DNA from: Aphrocallistes beatrix | Taxonomy: Eukaryota; Porifera; Hexactinellida; Sceptrulophora; Aphrocallistidae | Direction: 5' to 3' | DNA length: 64,000 nucleotides | Assembly: GCA_963281255.1 (NCBI GenBank) | Contig: OY725489.1 | Span: forward strand, 1,240,001-1,304,000 | Shown: positions 30,069 through 40,791 of the stretch, piece by piece | Numbering within the stretch: the stretch's first letter is position 1 | Layout of the letters: each line of letters opens with the position of its first letter | Program-made: the position numbers and the translations under genes | The notes under the pieces: generated by a model | Seen by the model: only the letters and a program-made list of their open reading frames with translations | Databases searched by the model: none | What the model was told of the DNA's origin: nothing

Positions 30069-31026
30069 GACTAATGATCAGTTTTGGAAGAGATGTGGTG
30101 AATGCCATTAGCTCAATAGAGTAATCACATACTTAAATATGTCAAATTCCATTTCTTTCTATACATAGCAACCGTTATTTTGAATTGAAATTTAGTTGTG
30201 GTTAAGTCAGAGAATTATAATTAACTGCATAGCATTTACAGAACTTTGTATCCTTTGAATAAGAAATTTCGAGAAACAATCTCAATTAATAGGTAAGTCC
30301 GATGTATGGGAACAACTTTAGACTGCAAGCTTAGGAACATATCAGAAATTTTCAAATATCACTGGTTGCGGTCATTGACAGCGAAACTGAAATAACTCGA
30401 AGGGAATACTTCAAAACCAAACCAAAATTTCTACACATTGCAAAGTCTGTATATACAACAAGATAGAAGACTAAAATTTTGGTTTTTGAAAATCTCCCCG
30501 AATGCTACGTCATAGTTCCGGTTTCACTTCCGGTATTAGTTTCAGTTCCATTTTTTAGGTACAAAGCGAACGGATATCAAATTGTTATCAGCTTCATTGA
30601 ATTCAGCACATTTTAAACTATTAAATTGTAAAGTTTAGTGTTAATCAGACAAATATTGACGATTTTGTACAAGTTTTAGTAAGTGAGGTTTGTTTCCAAA
30701 TTTTGAAAATGTGGATTTAGTATTAAAAAAAATGGTAATTTTGTGACGTCATAAGTCTGGAACCAGTTGACCGAATGATTTGAAAATTGAACATAATGAA
30801 TGACTAGCATAGAGCTATGGATGAACCGACTTTCAAACAAATCGGTTGATGTTGGTGAAATGGCTGGTTGACTTGACATGGAGATTCCCCAGCCTGCGCG
30901 ATAAAACAATACGTAAATGTAATACACTAGTGTTGTTTGTGGAGTAAATATAAATATTGTGGCTACATAATATTTTCAAAATGAATATTTAATCAACCCA
31001 TGAACACAGAATATGTAATAATTATA

Positions 31027-31571
31027 TCTTTACTATTAAAACTCGATTAATGTGTGTGTATATATATATATATATATATCTGTAACGAATTGATTAAAGA
31101 AACTGCCAGACGCAGAAAGCTGACTTTTGGCATGTGGGAGTTTTTTGGCTATTGGCTATGGCGTAAATTCTGAGCTCAGACGAAAATGTCGACACATCAT
31201 GGAATTATGACGTCAAAGTCACATTTTCAAAAGTTAAGCAATACAGTTATTCGAGCATAACTCAGCCATTATAGGAGATAGAAGGCTGAAATTTTAATAG
31301 AATCTGTATACTAACATACCTCACATATGATGCAACTATCATCAAAAAATGACGACTCATCACTGTTATGACGTCATCATTACACATCAAAAATAAAATT
31401 AACAAAATTGGTGATTTTTTGAGTGATATCGATTTTAACACTACGATGGACATATTTATAGATGCTATTTCCCTTATAATTAACCAATGTGACCTCAGGC
31501 GACCGAAGGGAGCCTCCAGCGGACACGAAGTGTCCGCCAGCCGCGCAGCGCAAGCAAGCGAAGCGCGCTTG
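31027..31571 (+). mobile_element. HelA full-length copy (545 bp)
   Basis: Starts TCTTTACTATTAAAACTCG (A before) and ends GCGCGCTTG (T after). The 3' region carries CAGCGGACACGAAGTGTCCG and the terminal CAAGCGAAGCGCGCTTG hairpin. No target duplication, no coding capacity. Confidence 0.82.
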
Positions 31572-31689
31572 TAGTTGATAATAACAGTATTAATTTAGCG
31601 ATTCTAGGATTGAATATACTAAGCAATCCATGGTACTATTTTTTTGGTGACTGCCATTGCCTTATGTATTGAATGCTATGGTTTAACGT

Positions 31690-31890
31690 TTGAGGTAGGA
31701 ATTAGACCAACGCATTTTAAAAGTTAGGGATTAGACCAACGTAGAGGTAGGAAATAAACCTGAGAAATAGGAATAAGACCTAAAATGCCACATATTACCC
31801 CCCATGAAATAAAATGCCAATTTCACACTCAATTGGATACTATTTCGAACCTCCAATTTCTAATTCCTACCTTTGCGTTGGTCTAATTCC
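31690..31890. repeat. Small inverted repeat
   Basis: TAGGAATTAGACCAACGCA near 31694 and its reverse complement TGCGTTGGTCTAATTCCTA near 31872 enclose about 160 bp with further related GAGGTAGGAA motifs. A possible MITE of unknown type. Confidence 0.6.
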
Positions 31891-31954
31891 TAGCATCACG
31901 GTAGTTAGTCATGTTCCTACCTAAATGTTGATCTTATTCCGCTGCCCCGAACCA

Positions 31955-32051
31955 ACGAGTTCAACCTAGATAGGATACTTAAGTAGACTATCTTAACGCG
32001 AATTATATTATTGTTACTCACTCGTTTATTAGTGTTTACTGTACTTACAAT
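31955..32051 (+). repeat. Truncated gypsy LTR downstream of gene copy 2
   Basis: The 3' two-thirds of the LTR (GAGTTCAACCTAGATAGGAT ... TTACAATA) is present. It is followed by GTACGATTAAGAGAACG, the same flank as the LTR at 59571. Its 5' part is replaced by unrelated sequence. Confidence 0.85.
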
Positions 32052-32126
32052 AGTACGATTAAGAGAACGTCAAAGTTATCGTTACAACATTGTGTATGAA
32101 TTCGTTTGATTCATTATGTAATCATA

Positions 32127-33562
32127 CAAGCGCGCTCCGCTTGCTTGTGCTGCGCGGTTTGCAGACACTGCATGTCAGAGTCACCCTGCTGGCGCCTTGA
32201 GTTTCTAAATCTAACCTATTTGGGATTTTTTTACTCTATATTTTCTTTATATTTTCAAAATTCGTCAAATGATGTGAAAATATGTAAATAAATGTGTGAA
32301 AATATGCGCATAATCTTTGATATTGCTATACTACACTATGACATATTTAAGATATCAAACATAAGTTGTGGTTTTGAAGTATTAATAACAATGATAATCT
32401 ATTGTAGTGTCGTACACTTTTTTTCCATTGTGATAGTTCAGTCATTTATTTTGTATAGGAAAGGTGTAAAAAATTGTTTTCCATTTTTTTGTAGAGGTGT
32501 GAAAATTTCTCTTAGATCTGTTGCGTGATATCTTGAGATCGTAATATTTTGAGATATCGTAGCATTCTGAGATTTTGTTTGGCTTACTCAAATGGCCTTG
32601 TAGTTCAATCGGTTTCATTGTGGCACTAAATTGTGGCACATGACAATTTTTGTTGGCACGCGACACAATTTACTATGGTAAAACCCCATATGGACCATGG
32701 ATCAATTATATTTTAATAATTTATGGTCCATATGGGTTTTACAATAGTAAATTGTGTCGCGTGCCACTAAATTGTGTCGCGTACCTCAAATTTTGTCATG
32801 TGCCACAATTTAGTGCTGTTTCGTGCCAGGTTGATTCACGTGCCAGATTGATTCACTTGTATTAATGGACCATGGACACTGTAGTGTCGTGCCAGATTAA
32901 TTCACTTGTATTACTGAACCATGGATGCTGAGTTACCGTACCAGATTGATTCATTGTTTGTGTAATTATGTGATACGAACAATATGCATTGCTTACACAG
33001 TATCTGCACTTTATGAGGGAGTTACTGTATGATAATTATCACATTTTCGCATACGCAGCTAGTAATTCCGAATTTATTCAAAGGATTATCTTTCAAGGAT
33101 TGGAATTGGTAAGCATTTCAACTACGTAGTTTCTGAAAATGGAATAATATTTGATTTTTATTCGTTAATCACTTATGCTGTCATACAAAGTTTGAATCAA
33201 TCTGGTACGGTAACTCAGCCTCCATGGTTCAGTAATACAAGTGAATTAATCTGGCTGGCACGACACTACAGTGTCCATGGTCCATTAATACAAGTGAATC
33301 AATCTGGCACGTGAATCAACCAGGCACGAAACAGTGCCACAATGAATCCGATTGAACCACAAGGCCATTTGAGTAAGCCGAGCAAAATCTCAGAATGCTA
33401 CGATATCTCAAAATATTACGATCTCAAGATATCACGCAAGTTAATCGTAGTCATATAATTTCAAACCAACATGCCAATTTTCATATCCTACTACCTGCCA
33501 ATTATTCAATCAATTCAGAGAAACACACAAACAAAAAAATCCTAGCGTTTTAATATATAAGA
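32127..33562 (-). mobile_element. HelB copy, reverse, downstream of gene copy 2
   Basis: It begins CAAGCGCGCTCCGC (A before) and ends ...CGTTTTAATATATAAGA (T after), the reverse of the TC start. The uninterrupted site is visible in the 3' flank of gene copy 1 near 3719-3724 (GTAATTATAAATATAATAGC). A palindromic element (32521-33439) sits inside. Confidence 0.85.
32521..33439. mobile_element. Palindromic element nested in HelB
   Basis: Ends TTGCGTGATATCTTGAGATC and its reverse complement. The outer arms are about 105 bp, a second arm pair (32800-32960 / 33190-33325) follows, and the left half has its own 50-bp-arm hairpin (32657-32767). Non-coding, class unknown. Confidence 0.75.
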
Positions 33563-33759
33563 TATAATAGCAAAACATATAAATACCACAACGGCTACAT
33601 CTTAAGCTCCAGTCTAGACTCTAGAGTTTAGAGCCTATAGCTAAAAACTAAAGTACAGTAGGTAAGGGATAAAATTCAAGAAAATCACACAAAAATTACA
33701 TAAAATATTTTTAAGAGTAAAAAGTTCTTCTTCATGCTATACATATATAATGCGTAGGT

Positions 33760-36700
33760 TCATTGGATTGAAATCAATTCATTATTCAAATCATTCTGAT
33801 TGTAGATATGTGGTTCAAAGGTGTTATCACTGTCAATCAGATTCTCGAAATGGATACTTTTCTCCTTAACTGAAAAACTCTTTATGTGTTGGAACAGCTC
33901 GCGGGTTGGTTTACCTCCAAGTGCGATTAACTTTCTTTTAATCGGTCTGCAATAATCCAGAACTTTGAGCTTTACTTCTTTCTCTTTTCTAGAAAGATTT
34001 TCCTTCGCGAATATCTTCACTGCTGTAATTATTGCAAACACTTGTGTCGCGTTGTTTAGGAAACTGTCGAGATCTCCTAGCACACGAGCTGTCAGAGCCG
34101 CTAGCTTCGTAAGGCGAAGTGTCAAGCATTTAATTTCTGCTATTATCTCCTTCGTAAGCACTAACTGCACAAGATCTATCACCTCTAACTTCAAGCCAGC
34201 TGGTGTTACGAAGGCAGCATTAATCTCCAAATCTCGATGCCCTTGTAGCATAGCAAACTTTAAATGAGTTGGTAATCCATAGAGAATGTGCAACAAAGTC
34301 TGAGACCAGTTGTTTGAGAGAGGAATTTCAATTTGCCCCACGCTTAACTGCTCGTCGTCAGAAATGAATCTAGTGATGTCCCTGGTCACAATAGTGAATT
34401 TGGAAGACGGCTCCAAAGGAATTCGGTGAATTTCTAAACTCCCATACGTAAATGAAAGCAAATTAAGGCGCTGGGAGTTAGTGATCTCATTAGTAATGTA
34501 ACAGCGATTGACAGGTGGATGAGCTTCCAGATTTTGAATTATACTTGATTTTCTCTCCATAATATCTTCTTCGTCTGGATTTAGAAGATGGTTTCCACCA
34601 AAATCTTTCCCTTCGAGAGCAAACTTTTGTCCCTGTAGACAAATTGGTTTGACGAAGTTCTTAATTTTTCGCAGATCATGATTGTGTGGCTTATCTATCA
34701 ATAACACTGCTCCATCACCAAATAGTGAGTTGATATCGTTCTCAATTCTGCTATCATCTGTCAAGTGCGTGTATACGTCGATAGGATCGATTAGCTCAAA
34801 GGGATCATTGGGAATTAGGATTAGAGATCCGCTGTGCCTTCCAATCCATGTCATCTGGTGTCGTTCTCCAGTCTGACCTTTGTAAGAGAACCCTTCGTAA
34901 CGGTTCTTATCCCAAAAGTCAACTCTTGTCCCTAACAATTCAAACAGTCTCTGCCACAACACGAACTCCTTCCTGGTTATTGAGCGATCTGTAACGAAGA
35001 GAATATCTGTAGGAGGGTTTGAAGGAATGTAGAAGGGTATTACACGAATTGATTCTTGCTGGTACTCGATTAGCTTATTCCTCAACAAGAGATCCACTTG
35101 GATTGGACATCTATCGAATAGTTCTGCCTTATTCGACATTGCTACATTGAACTCTATTAACAAGGTCATATTGGAATCGACACGATCGATATCGACATAA
35201 AAACTATCTAGGATGTTGGGGTCATAATGGATTCTGTAGAAAGTAGAGGAAGAAGCGTTAGCACAGGGAGAAAGCCGTTTGTCGAAATGTATTCTTAGTG
35301 CTAACTTTCCACCAGATCCATCACAGTTGCCATATGGTAGAGTGGAGATATTTTTCAGAGTAATATTTATTAATCCTTGCTCTCCCCTACCTAGGTTTTC
35401 TGGCAGTTCAATCTCATTAATTTTTATTGGGTATTGAACAATAAGTTTGTGTACTGTTTTAGAGCTCTCGAATGGCCTGCCAAGGAGGTCAACTCTTGTT
35501 TCGAAGAATGCCTCACCAAGGTAGGGCCCTTGGGTATTAGGTGGAGGCACGTCGTAAACTCTTCCATGGTATTCTTGTGTAATAGTTAACGTTTGTTGCT
35601 CCTTTAAACTAGGCAACTCAAATTTCGTTGGCTGGAATTTTACTGTAGCTGTGGGAACCATTGATACCAATGCGCCTTCAGGGAGTGTCATATTCCCGAT
35701 GTTAACTAATGTAAATCCTGTCACTGTAATTGGTTCATTCGGCTCAAAAATCCCATCATTAACTGCTGAGGTGATGACAAGGCTCGTTGGATCAACTTTG
35801 ACCTCGAATCTATAAGCGGATTGCTCGATGACACTTTGCCTATCTAGACTAAGCAACACAAACAACAACCCTCCGTTAACACCTCTTATTCCGTTATTTC
35901 CAGGATCTCCATATCTTCCTCTAGTCCCCTTATTTCCATGAGGGCCACTTTTTCCAGTGGGTCCAGGTGGATGACCCCTACCCCCAAAGCCTCCTCGCCC
36001 CCCATGTCCTCCCTCACCACCCTTACCTCCCAATCCTGGATGTCCCCCTATCCCAGGAGCCCCCGAGTTAACTGCCACTTCAACTAAGTGGAGCAATCTT
36101 GGATCGCAAGTCTGGATGGCACAATAGCCACCATTACCTGAATTGCCCGCATCTCCACCTCTCGCTCCATTTTCACCTCTTCCTCCCGTTCCTCCATTGC
36201 CACCCCTACCACCCTCTCCACCCCTCTCTCCACTACCACCATACCCACCAGTCCCACCTCTACCCCCATTACCCCCACTGCCTCCATCTCCACCACGACC
36301 GCCACTTCCTCCGTGTCCACCTCTACCTCCTGAACAATCGACGAATAGACAGTGTTCTCTAGTTTCATCTCCGATGTTAACCACTTCCTGTATGCAATCG
36401 CTAATTTCTAGATTTTCTGCGTTTCCGCTCAAGAATAATAACAAATCAGAGCCATTTGTACCATGCATTCCGTTTGAACCGTTGGTTCCCGGGTGACCAT
36501 GACTCCCATAGCCCCCTTTTGCTCCTGATTTTGAAAATAGAGAACCACCGTCGCGTCCCGAAGATCCATTATTTCCAGTCTTCCCGTTTATGCCTTGTAG
36601 ACCATTTACGCCATCAATACCTTGTGCCATAATCCAAGCACCCCATTTTTCCTTATTCCTTATCGCTCTATCCATATGGTAAGATATCGCGTTGGGGGTT

Positions 36701-37608
36701 TGGTCCACCTGCGGCAAGATTACCTCTTTCCTATCAGGCCCATACACTATTTGCTTACACTCGATAATGGGATCTGGGTGTCTAGGAGGCCGTGGGTCTT
36801 GATCATATGTTTGCTGTTGGTTGTGATCGATGTAGAGAGAACATTTGGTGAGTGAGTCCCATAACTCTTGTATTCCTTGCTGGAGATTGATTTCTGTTCC
36901 GAAACCGATATTGATAAGTACATGGACCGGTGGGCCCAGGGGAGGGAGGAACGTGTCATGCTGATCTCGATTTGAGATAGCTTCTCCGTCTTGCAAACTC
37001 GTCAATTGAGCGAAAGTAAGTTCCTTTATCTCTTGTTGGAGTTTGCAGGATGGTTCCTGTGCATACTTGTTCACCGTATCTTCCGTGTATTGAGGAGGAG
37101 TAAGTTCTTTCGACGGATCCGCTGCTTGTGACAATAATGCCTTACTGATATTCTCTGCCGTTTGTAGGGGCTCAACTGCATGTGTTATATCCCATATGCC
37201 AGCCCAACGTAGTTCCATTTCCTTCTCTTCGACACCGAGAACAGGAGAATAGAGACCTCTCCCAACAGCTCCCAAGCTCGCCATCAACCAACGCTGTTGC
37301 ACGATATCCTTCATGCGAAATGTCGTTTTTACACTTCCATACTTGTACTTTACTTTCACTCCGAGGAATTTCTCTAGATCATGAGGATCATCATCAATGA
37401 CTTTCACTATTATACTACTAACATTTGAGACATCAAATAGCTCTTCTATCTTATCTTCATAATTGTCAAGCACTCGAAAACTTGTGGTTCCTTGCATTAT
37501 TTTCAATCTAATATTCGTCCACCGCTTCAGAATTTTTGTTTTTCTGCTGCATAAGCATTGGTATTCGTGCATAGCCCCCGGATGGAGTTCTGATGTCACA
37601 TGACTCAT
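33760..37608 (-). CDS. Giant Gly-Gly-X repeat protein, copy 2 (function unknown)
   Basis: 1282 codons, single exon, ATG at 37608 (A at -3). Same architecture as copy 1. Gly-rich blocks lie at about 330-385, 426-493 and 516-580, with the same two inserts between them. The beta-rich part (NDGIFEPNE) and the C-terminal part starting DILFVTDRS are nearly identical to copy 1. Differences cluster in the Gly-rich blocks, where whole triplets are gained or lost in frame, and in a few N-terminal residues (for example an inserted YGSV-type segment near residue 90). The upstream region matches copy 1 for about 70 bp. No frameshift or stop, so this copy looks functional. It is flanked downstream by an LTR remnant and a HelB element shared with copy 3. 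Function unknown; intracellular by absence of a signal peptide. Confidence 0.92.
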   Translation of the reverse strand: MSHVTSELHPGAMHEYQCLCSRKTKILKRWTNIRLKIMQGTTSFRVLDNYEDKIEELFDVSNVSSIIVKVIDDDPHDLEKFLGVKVKYKYGSVKTTFRMKDIVQQRWLMASLGAVGRGLYSPVLGVEEKEMELRWAGIWDITHAVEPLQTAENISKALLSQAADPSKELTPPQYTEDTVNKYAQEPSCKLQQEIKELTFAQLTSLQDGEAISNRDQHDTFLPPLGPPVHVLINIGFGTEINLQQGIQELWDSLTKCSLYIDHNQQQTYDQDPRPPRHPDPIIECKQIVYGPDRKEVILPQVDQTPNAISYHMDRAIRNKEKWGAWIMAQGIDGVNGLQGINGKTGNNGSSGRDGGSLFSKSGAKGGYGSHGHPGTNGSNGMHGTNGSDLLLFLSGNAENLEISDCIQEVVNIGDETREHCLFVDCSGGRGGHGGSGGRGGDGGSGGNGGRGGTGGYGGSGERGGEGGRGGNGGTGGRGENGARGGDAGNSGNGGYCAIQTCDPRLLHLVEVAVNSGAPGIGGHPGLGGKGGEGGHGGRGGFGGRGHPPGPTGKSGPHGNKGTRGRYGDPGNNGIRGVNGGLLFVLLSLDRQSVIEQSAYRFEVKVDPTSLVITSAVNDGIFEPNEPITVTGFTLVNIGNMTLPEGALVSMVPTATVKFQPTKFELPSLKEQQTLTITQEYHGRVYDVPPPNTQGPYLGEAFFETRVDLLGRPFESSKTVHKLIVQYPIKINEIELPENLGRGEQGLINITLKNISTLPYGNCDGSGGKLALRIHFDKRLSPCANASSSTFYRIHYDPNILDSFYVDIDRVDSNMTLLIEFNVAMSNKAELFDRCPIQVDLLLRNKLIEYQQESIRVIPFYIPSNPPTDILFVTDRSITRKEFVLWQRLFELLGTRVDFWDKNRYEGFSYKGQTGERHQMTWIGRHSGSLILIPNDPFELIDPIDVYTHLTDDSRIENDINSLFGDGAVLLIDKPHNHDLRKIKNFVKPICLQGQKFALEGKDFGGNHLLNPDEEDIMERKSSIIQNLEAHPPVNRCYITNEITNSQRLNLLSFTYGSLEIHRIPLEPSSKFTIVTRDITRFISDDEQLSVGQIEIPLSNNWSQTLLHILYGLPTHLKFAMLQGHRDLEINAAFVTPAGLKLEVIDLVQLVLTKEIIAEIKCLTLRLTKLAALTARVLGDLDSFLNNATQVFAIITAVKIFAKENLSRKEKEVKLKVLDYCRPIKRKLIALGGKPTRELFQHIKSFSVKEKSIHFENLIDSDNTFEPHIYNQNDLNNELISIQ

Positions 37609-37694
37609 TGTGTTGTTGTGTTTATCTTTGCTAATTCAGTATATGTAAAATATTCTCCTGGGTACCTATCATGCACTAGACAGACCAAATACCC

Positions 37695-37856
37695 CAGTTT
37701 ATCTCCACATTTATCATACAGTCGCCATCCATACGTCCGACAAAGTGAGTATAGTTTAGCACAATGGGACTATTAGAGTAATCCCTATGTGCTAGACTAT
37801 ACTAACTTTGTGGGACGTCTGGATGGCGACTGCTTGATGAAGGTGGAGATATACTG
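37695..37856. repeat. 162-bp palindromic element upstream of gene copy 2
   Basis: CAGTTTATCTCCAC ... GTGGAGATATACTG with long imperfect arms (AGTCGCCATCCATACGTCC against GGACGTCTGGATGGCGACT). Absent upstream of copy 1. Probably a tiny MITE. Confidence 0.75.
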
Positions 37857-38404
37857 TTTGAAAATGTTTATACATGATGCAACCATTGATGACTCATTAT
37901 TACTTGATCATTAAAATATGTATATAGAAAGGTGTTGTGATGAGTAATAAACATTTCGCATTAAGCAACTTAATCTCAATTTTTCTATGTTTTCAAGTTA
38001 ATCAATTTTTAACATATACTTGAGGTATGAAAATAATGAAATTTTGAGGGAAAACTCTCGTTGTTATTGTTTGTAAACTCGAAATCAATGGTATTAATAT
38101 TTCAACAATAAACTTTTACATTCATAATCTTACACTAGTTTCTGGTAATAGTGTATAAATTTCAAGCATATTGTAGAATATATTTCGTAATACTTGTGCG
38201 ATATAATTTTGCTATGTATAAATAATTTCTGTTTTAACGGTCCATTCTATTTATAGCAGGGACTCCATATTTCTAAGGTTTTCCTCACAAAATGACTTAA
38301 TCGTAAATTAGTTAGCAAAATCCAAGGAATAGTTAAACCAATTTTATTCGCTCTGCACTAAAATTAATGGTAGATATTATTTAATAACAGAATTAAGCTA
38401 TCTC
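37857..38404. other. AT-rich intergenic region
   Basis: No repeat or coding signal that I can identify. Confidence 0.35.
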
Positions 38405-39293
38405 CATAGCCTACTGTATATAAGGCCTCACAGTAATTTGCGGATTTGGGACTAGGGATGCGGTAGAAGATGGTTGAACTAATACATGAGCTGCCTTAAA
38501 TCATTAACAAAGCACAATAGAGCTTTGGAATATATTACCAGCATATATAAATATGGAAGTACCCATTTCCGTTGTTAAATTTTAGATTAGTCACCATATG
38601 GTTGCGCAATAGGTCATATTTGTGACAAATTTGGTCATTTTCAGAGGCCGTTTAGGGGCACTTCTAAGTGTTTTTATTACGATGTTTTTGAGATGTGAGT
38701 GAGTTAATATGAAATATTTGGATTTTTTTCATGGGATGTTGCTACATTCCAGTGTTGCTATGGAAACGTGTTTTGGTCAGTTGGGGTTATATCTTGAAAA
38801 CTGCAATAGCTACACATTCATAGCGAATGTATTACTTCCTATTAAGCGATAATATAATTTCGACCTCTAAATTCAATGGTTTACGAGATATTTGACAATG
38901 TATCATATTGGTCACATTTGGTAATTTGTCGAATATCTCGTAAACCATTGAATTTAGACATGTAAATTATATTATCGCTTAATAGGAAGTAGTATATTCG
39001 CTATCAAATGGAATTACATTTGAATGTGTAGCTATTGCAGTTTTCAAGATATAACCCCAACTGACCAAAACACGTTTCCATAGCAACACTGGAATGTAGC
39101 AACATCCCATGAAAAAAATCCAAAAATTTCATATTAACTCACTCACATCTCAGTTCTATGCGAAAAACATCGTAATAAAAACACTTAGAAGTGCCCCTAA
39201 ACGGCCTCTGAAAATGACCAAATTTGTCACAAATATGACCCATTGCGAAACCATATGGTGATTAATCTAAAATTTAACAACGGAAATGGGTAC
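38405..39293. mobile_element. CATAG-family MITE, right end truncated
   Basis: CATAGCCTACTGTATATAAG left end, inverted arms meeting near 38910, right arm cut before the terminal part and joined to a HelA fragment. Confidence 0.8.
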
Positions 39294-39842
39294 TGGATAC
39301 AGATTCTATTAAAATTTCAGCCTTCTATCTCCTATAATGGCTGAGTTATGCTCGAATAACTGTGTTGCTTAACTTTTAAAATGTGACAATGACGTCGTAA
39401 TTCCATGATGAGTCGACATTTTGGTCTGAGCTCAGAACTTACTGGAGCCATAGCCAAAAGACTCCCACATGCCAAAAATCAGCCTTCTACGCCTGGCAGT
39501 TTCTTCAATCAATTCGTTACAGATATATATATATATATATATTCGCTTGCTTGCGCTGCGCGGCTGGCGGACACTTTGTGTCCGCCGGAGGCTCCCTTCG
39601 GTCGCCTGGAGGTGACATTGGTTAATAAACGGGATATATCATCTCTAAATATGTCCATCTTAGTTTTAAAATCGATATCACTCGAAAATTCACCAAATTT
39701 GTCTATTTTTAAAATTTGATGAGTAATGATGACGTCATAACAAAGTGATGGGTCATCATTTTTTGATGATAAAATCAGCCTTCTACGCCTGGCAGTTTCT
39801 TCAATCAATTCGTTACAGATATATATATATATATATATATAT
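39294..39842 (-). mobile_element. Two joined reverse HelA fragments
   Basis: The 5' half of a reverse HelA (to about 39540) abuts another reverse copy (39541-39835). The second lacks its middle; both end in the TA repeat next to TTCTTCAATCAATTCGTTAC. Confidence 0.7.
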
Positions 39843-40012
39843 ATTAGGGTGCTCCAAAAAATTCGAAAGTTGAAATATTTAGATGCACACTCTTCGAATA
39901 GTTTATATTGATCACCAAGTATGCACTATAAAATTTTCAAGCAATTAGGAGATGTTTTAGTGGTCGCGCAAAGTAGGCTCCTCCTGGTGCAGATTTATAA
40001 TGGGACATGTCC

Positions 40013-40212
40013 NNNNNNNNNNNNNNNNNNNNNNNNNNNNNNNNNNNNNNNNNNNNNNNNNNNNNNNNNNNNNNNNNNNNNNNNNNNNNNNNNNNNNNNN
40101 NNNNNNNNNNNNNNNNNNNNNNNNNNNNNNNNNNNNNNNNNNNNNNNNNNNNNNNNNNNNNNNNNNNNNNNNNNNNNNNNNNNNNNNNNNNNNNNNNNNN
40201 NNNNNNNNNNNN
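40013..40212. other. Assembly gap (200 N)
   Basis: Exactly 200 N. Confidence 0.99.
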
Positions 40213-40531
40213 GTTTCAACGTGTTGCGAAATTTAGATAAAAAATCGTATAGTACAGGTTACTTCGTCTGTTTACATTTTGTGTCTAAATTTCATTAATC
40301 TCACTTTTATAGTACTTAGTATTCCCAAAATCTGTTAGAAGGAAAATGACTTACTCACTAGAAATTATAGAACGTACTTTTTCTCTATTGAAACAATTGA
40401 AATAAATAGAAATATTAACTTTCATATGTATATCCAGTATATATATATATACAAATTTTTTATGCCTATGCATACTGGATATATGATATGTTATGTAAAG
40501 TAGATAGAGTAGTACCATGTATTTATATAGA
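40213..40531. other. AT-rich sequence beside the gap
   Basis: Nothing recognised. Confidence 0.3.
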
Positions 40532-40791
40532 CAAGCGCGCTTCGCTTGCTTGCGCTGCGCGGCTTGCAGACACTGTGTCCGCCAGAGGTGTCCTTCGGAT
40601 GTCTTGGCTCACATTGATGGAATATGAGCTATATAAATAATCTCTAAATACGTTTCTCTTACTGCTATAATCGATAACATTCTTAAAATCACCAAATTAA
40701 AACAATTTTTCAATTTTTGATAGTATGATGACGCAATAACAGAATAATTAGTAATCATTTTTTATCAGTTGTGTCAAATTTATCTATTATA
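40532..40791 (-). mobile_element. HelA 3' part, reverse
   Basis: CAAGCGCGCTTCGCTTGC end (A before) and about 250 bp of diverged HelA body, cut off by the next HelB copy. Confidence 0.7.

Larger units (their letters stand above)
28125..30890. mobile_element. Long-TIR DNA transposon (2.77 kb) carrying a decayed gene
   Basis: Arms 28125-28660 and 30355-30890 are inverted repeats of about 536 bp, ends GGGGAATTCC / GGAGATTCCCC. The interior (28660-30355) holds a minus-strand gene in pieces (28917-30068). Superfamily not identified: arms this long with a gene in the middle suit a cut-and-paste element, but I cannot see a DDE motif. Target duplication unclear (AGCCAG versus AGCCTG). Confidence 0.82.

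Noticed and set aside
28135-30927. Matching 67- and 83-codon frames at both ends of the long-TIR transposon
   Set aside because: They are the same inverted-repeat sequence read on opposite strands.
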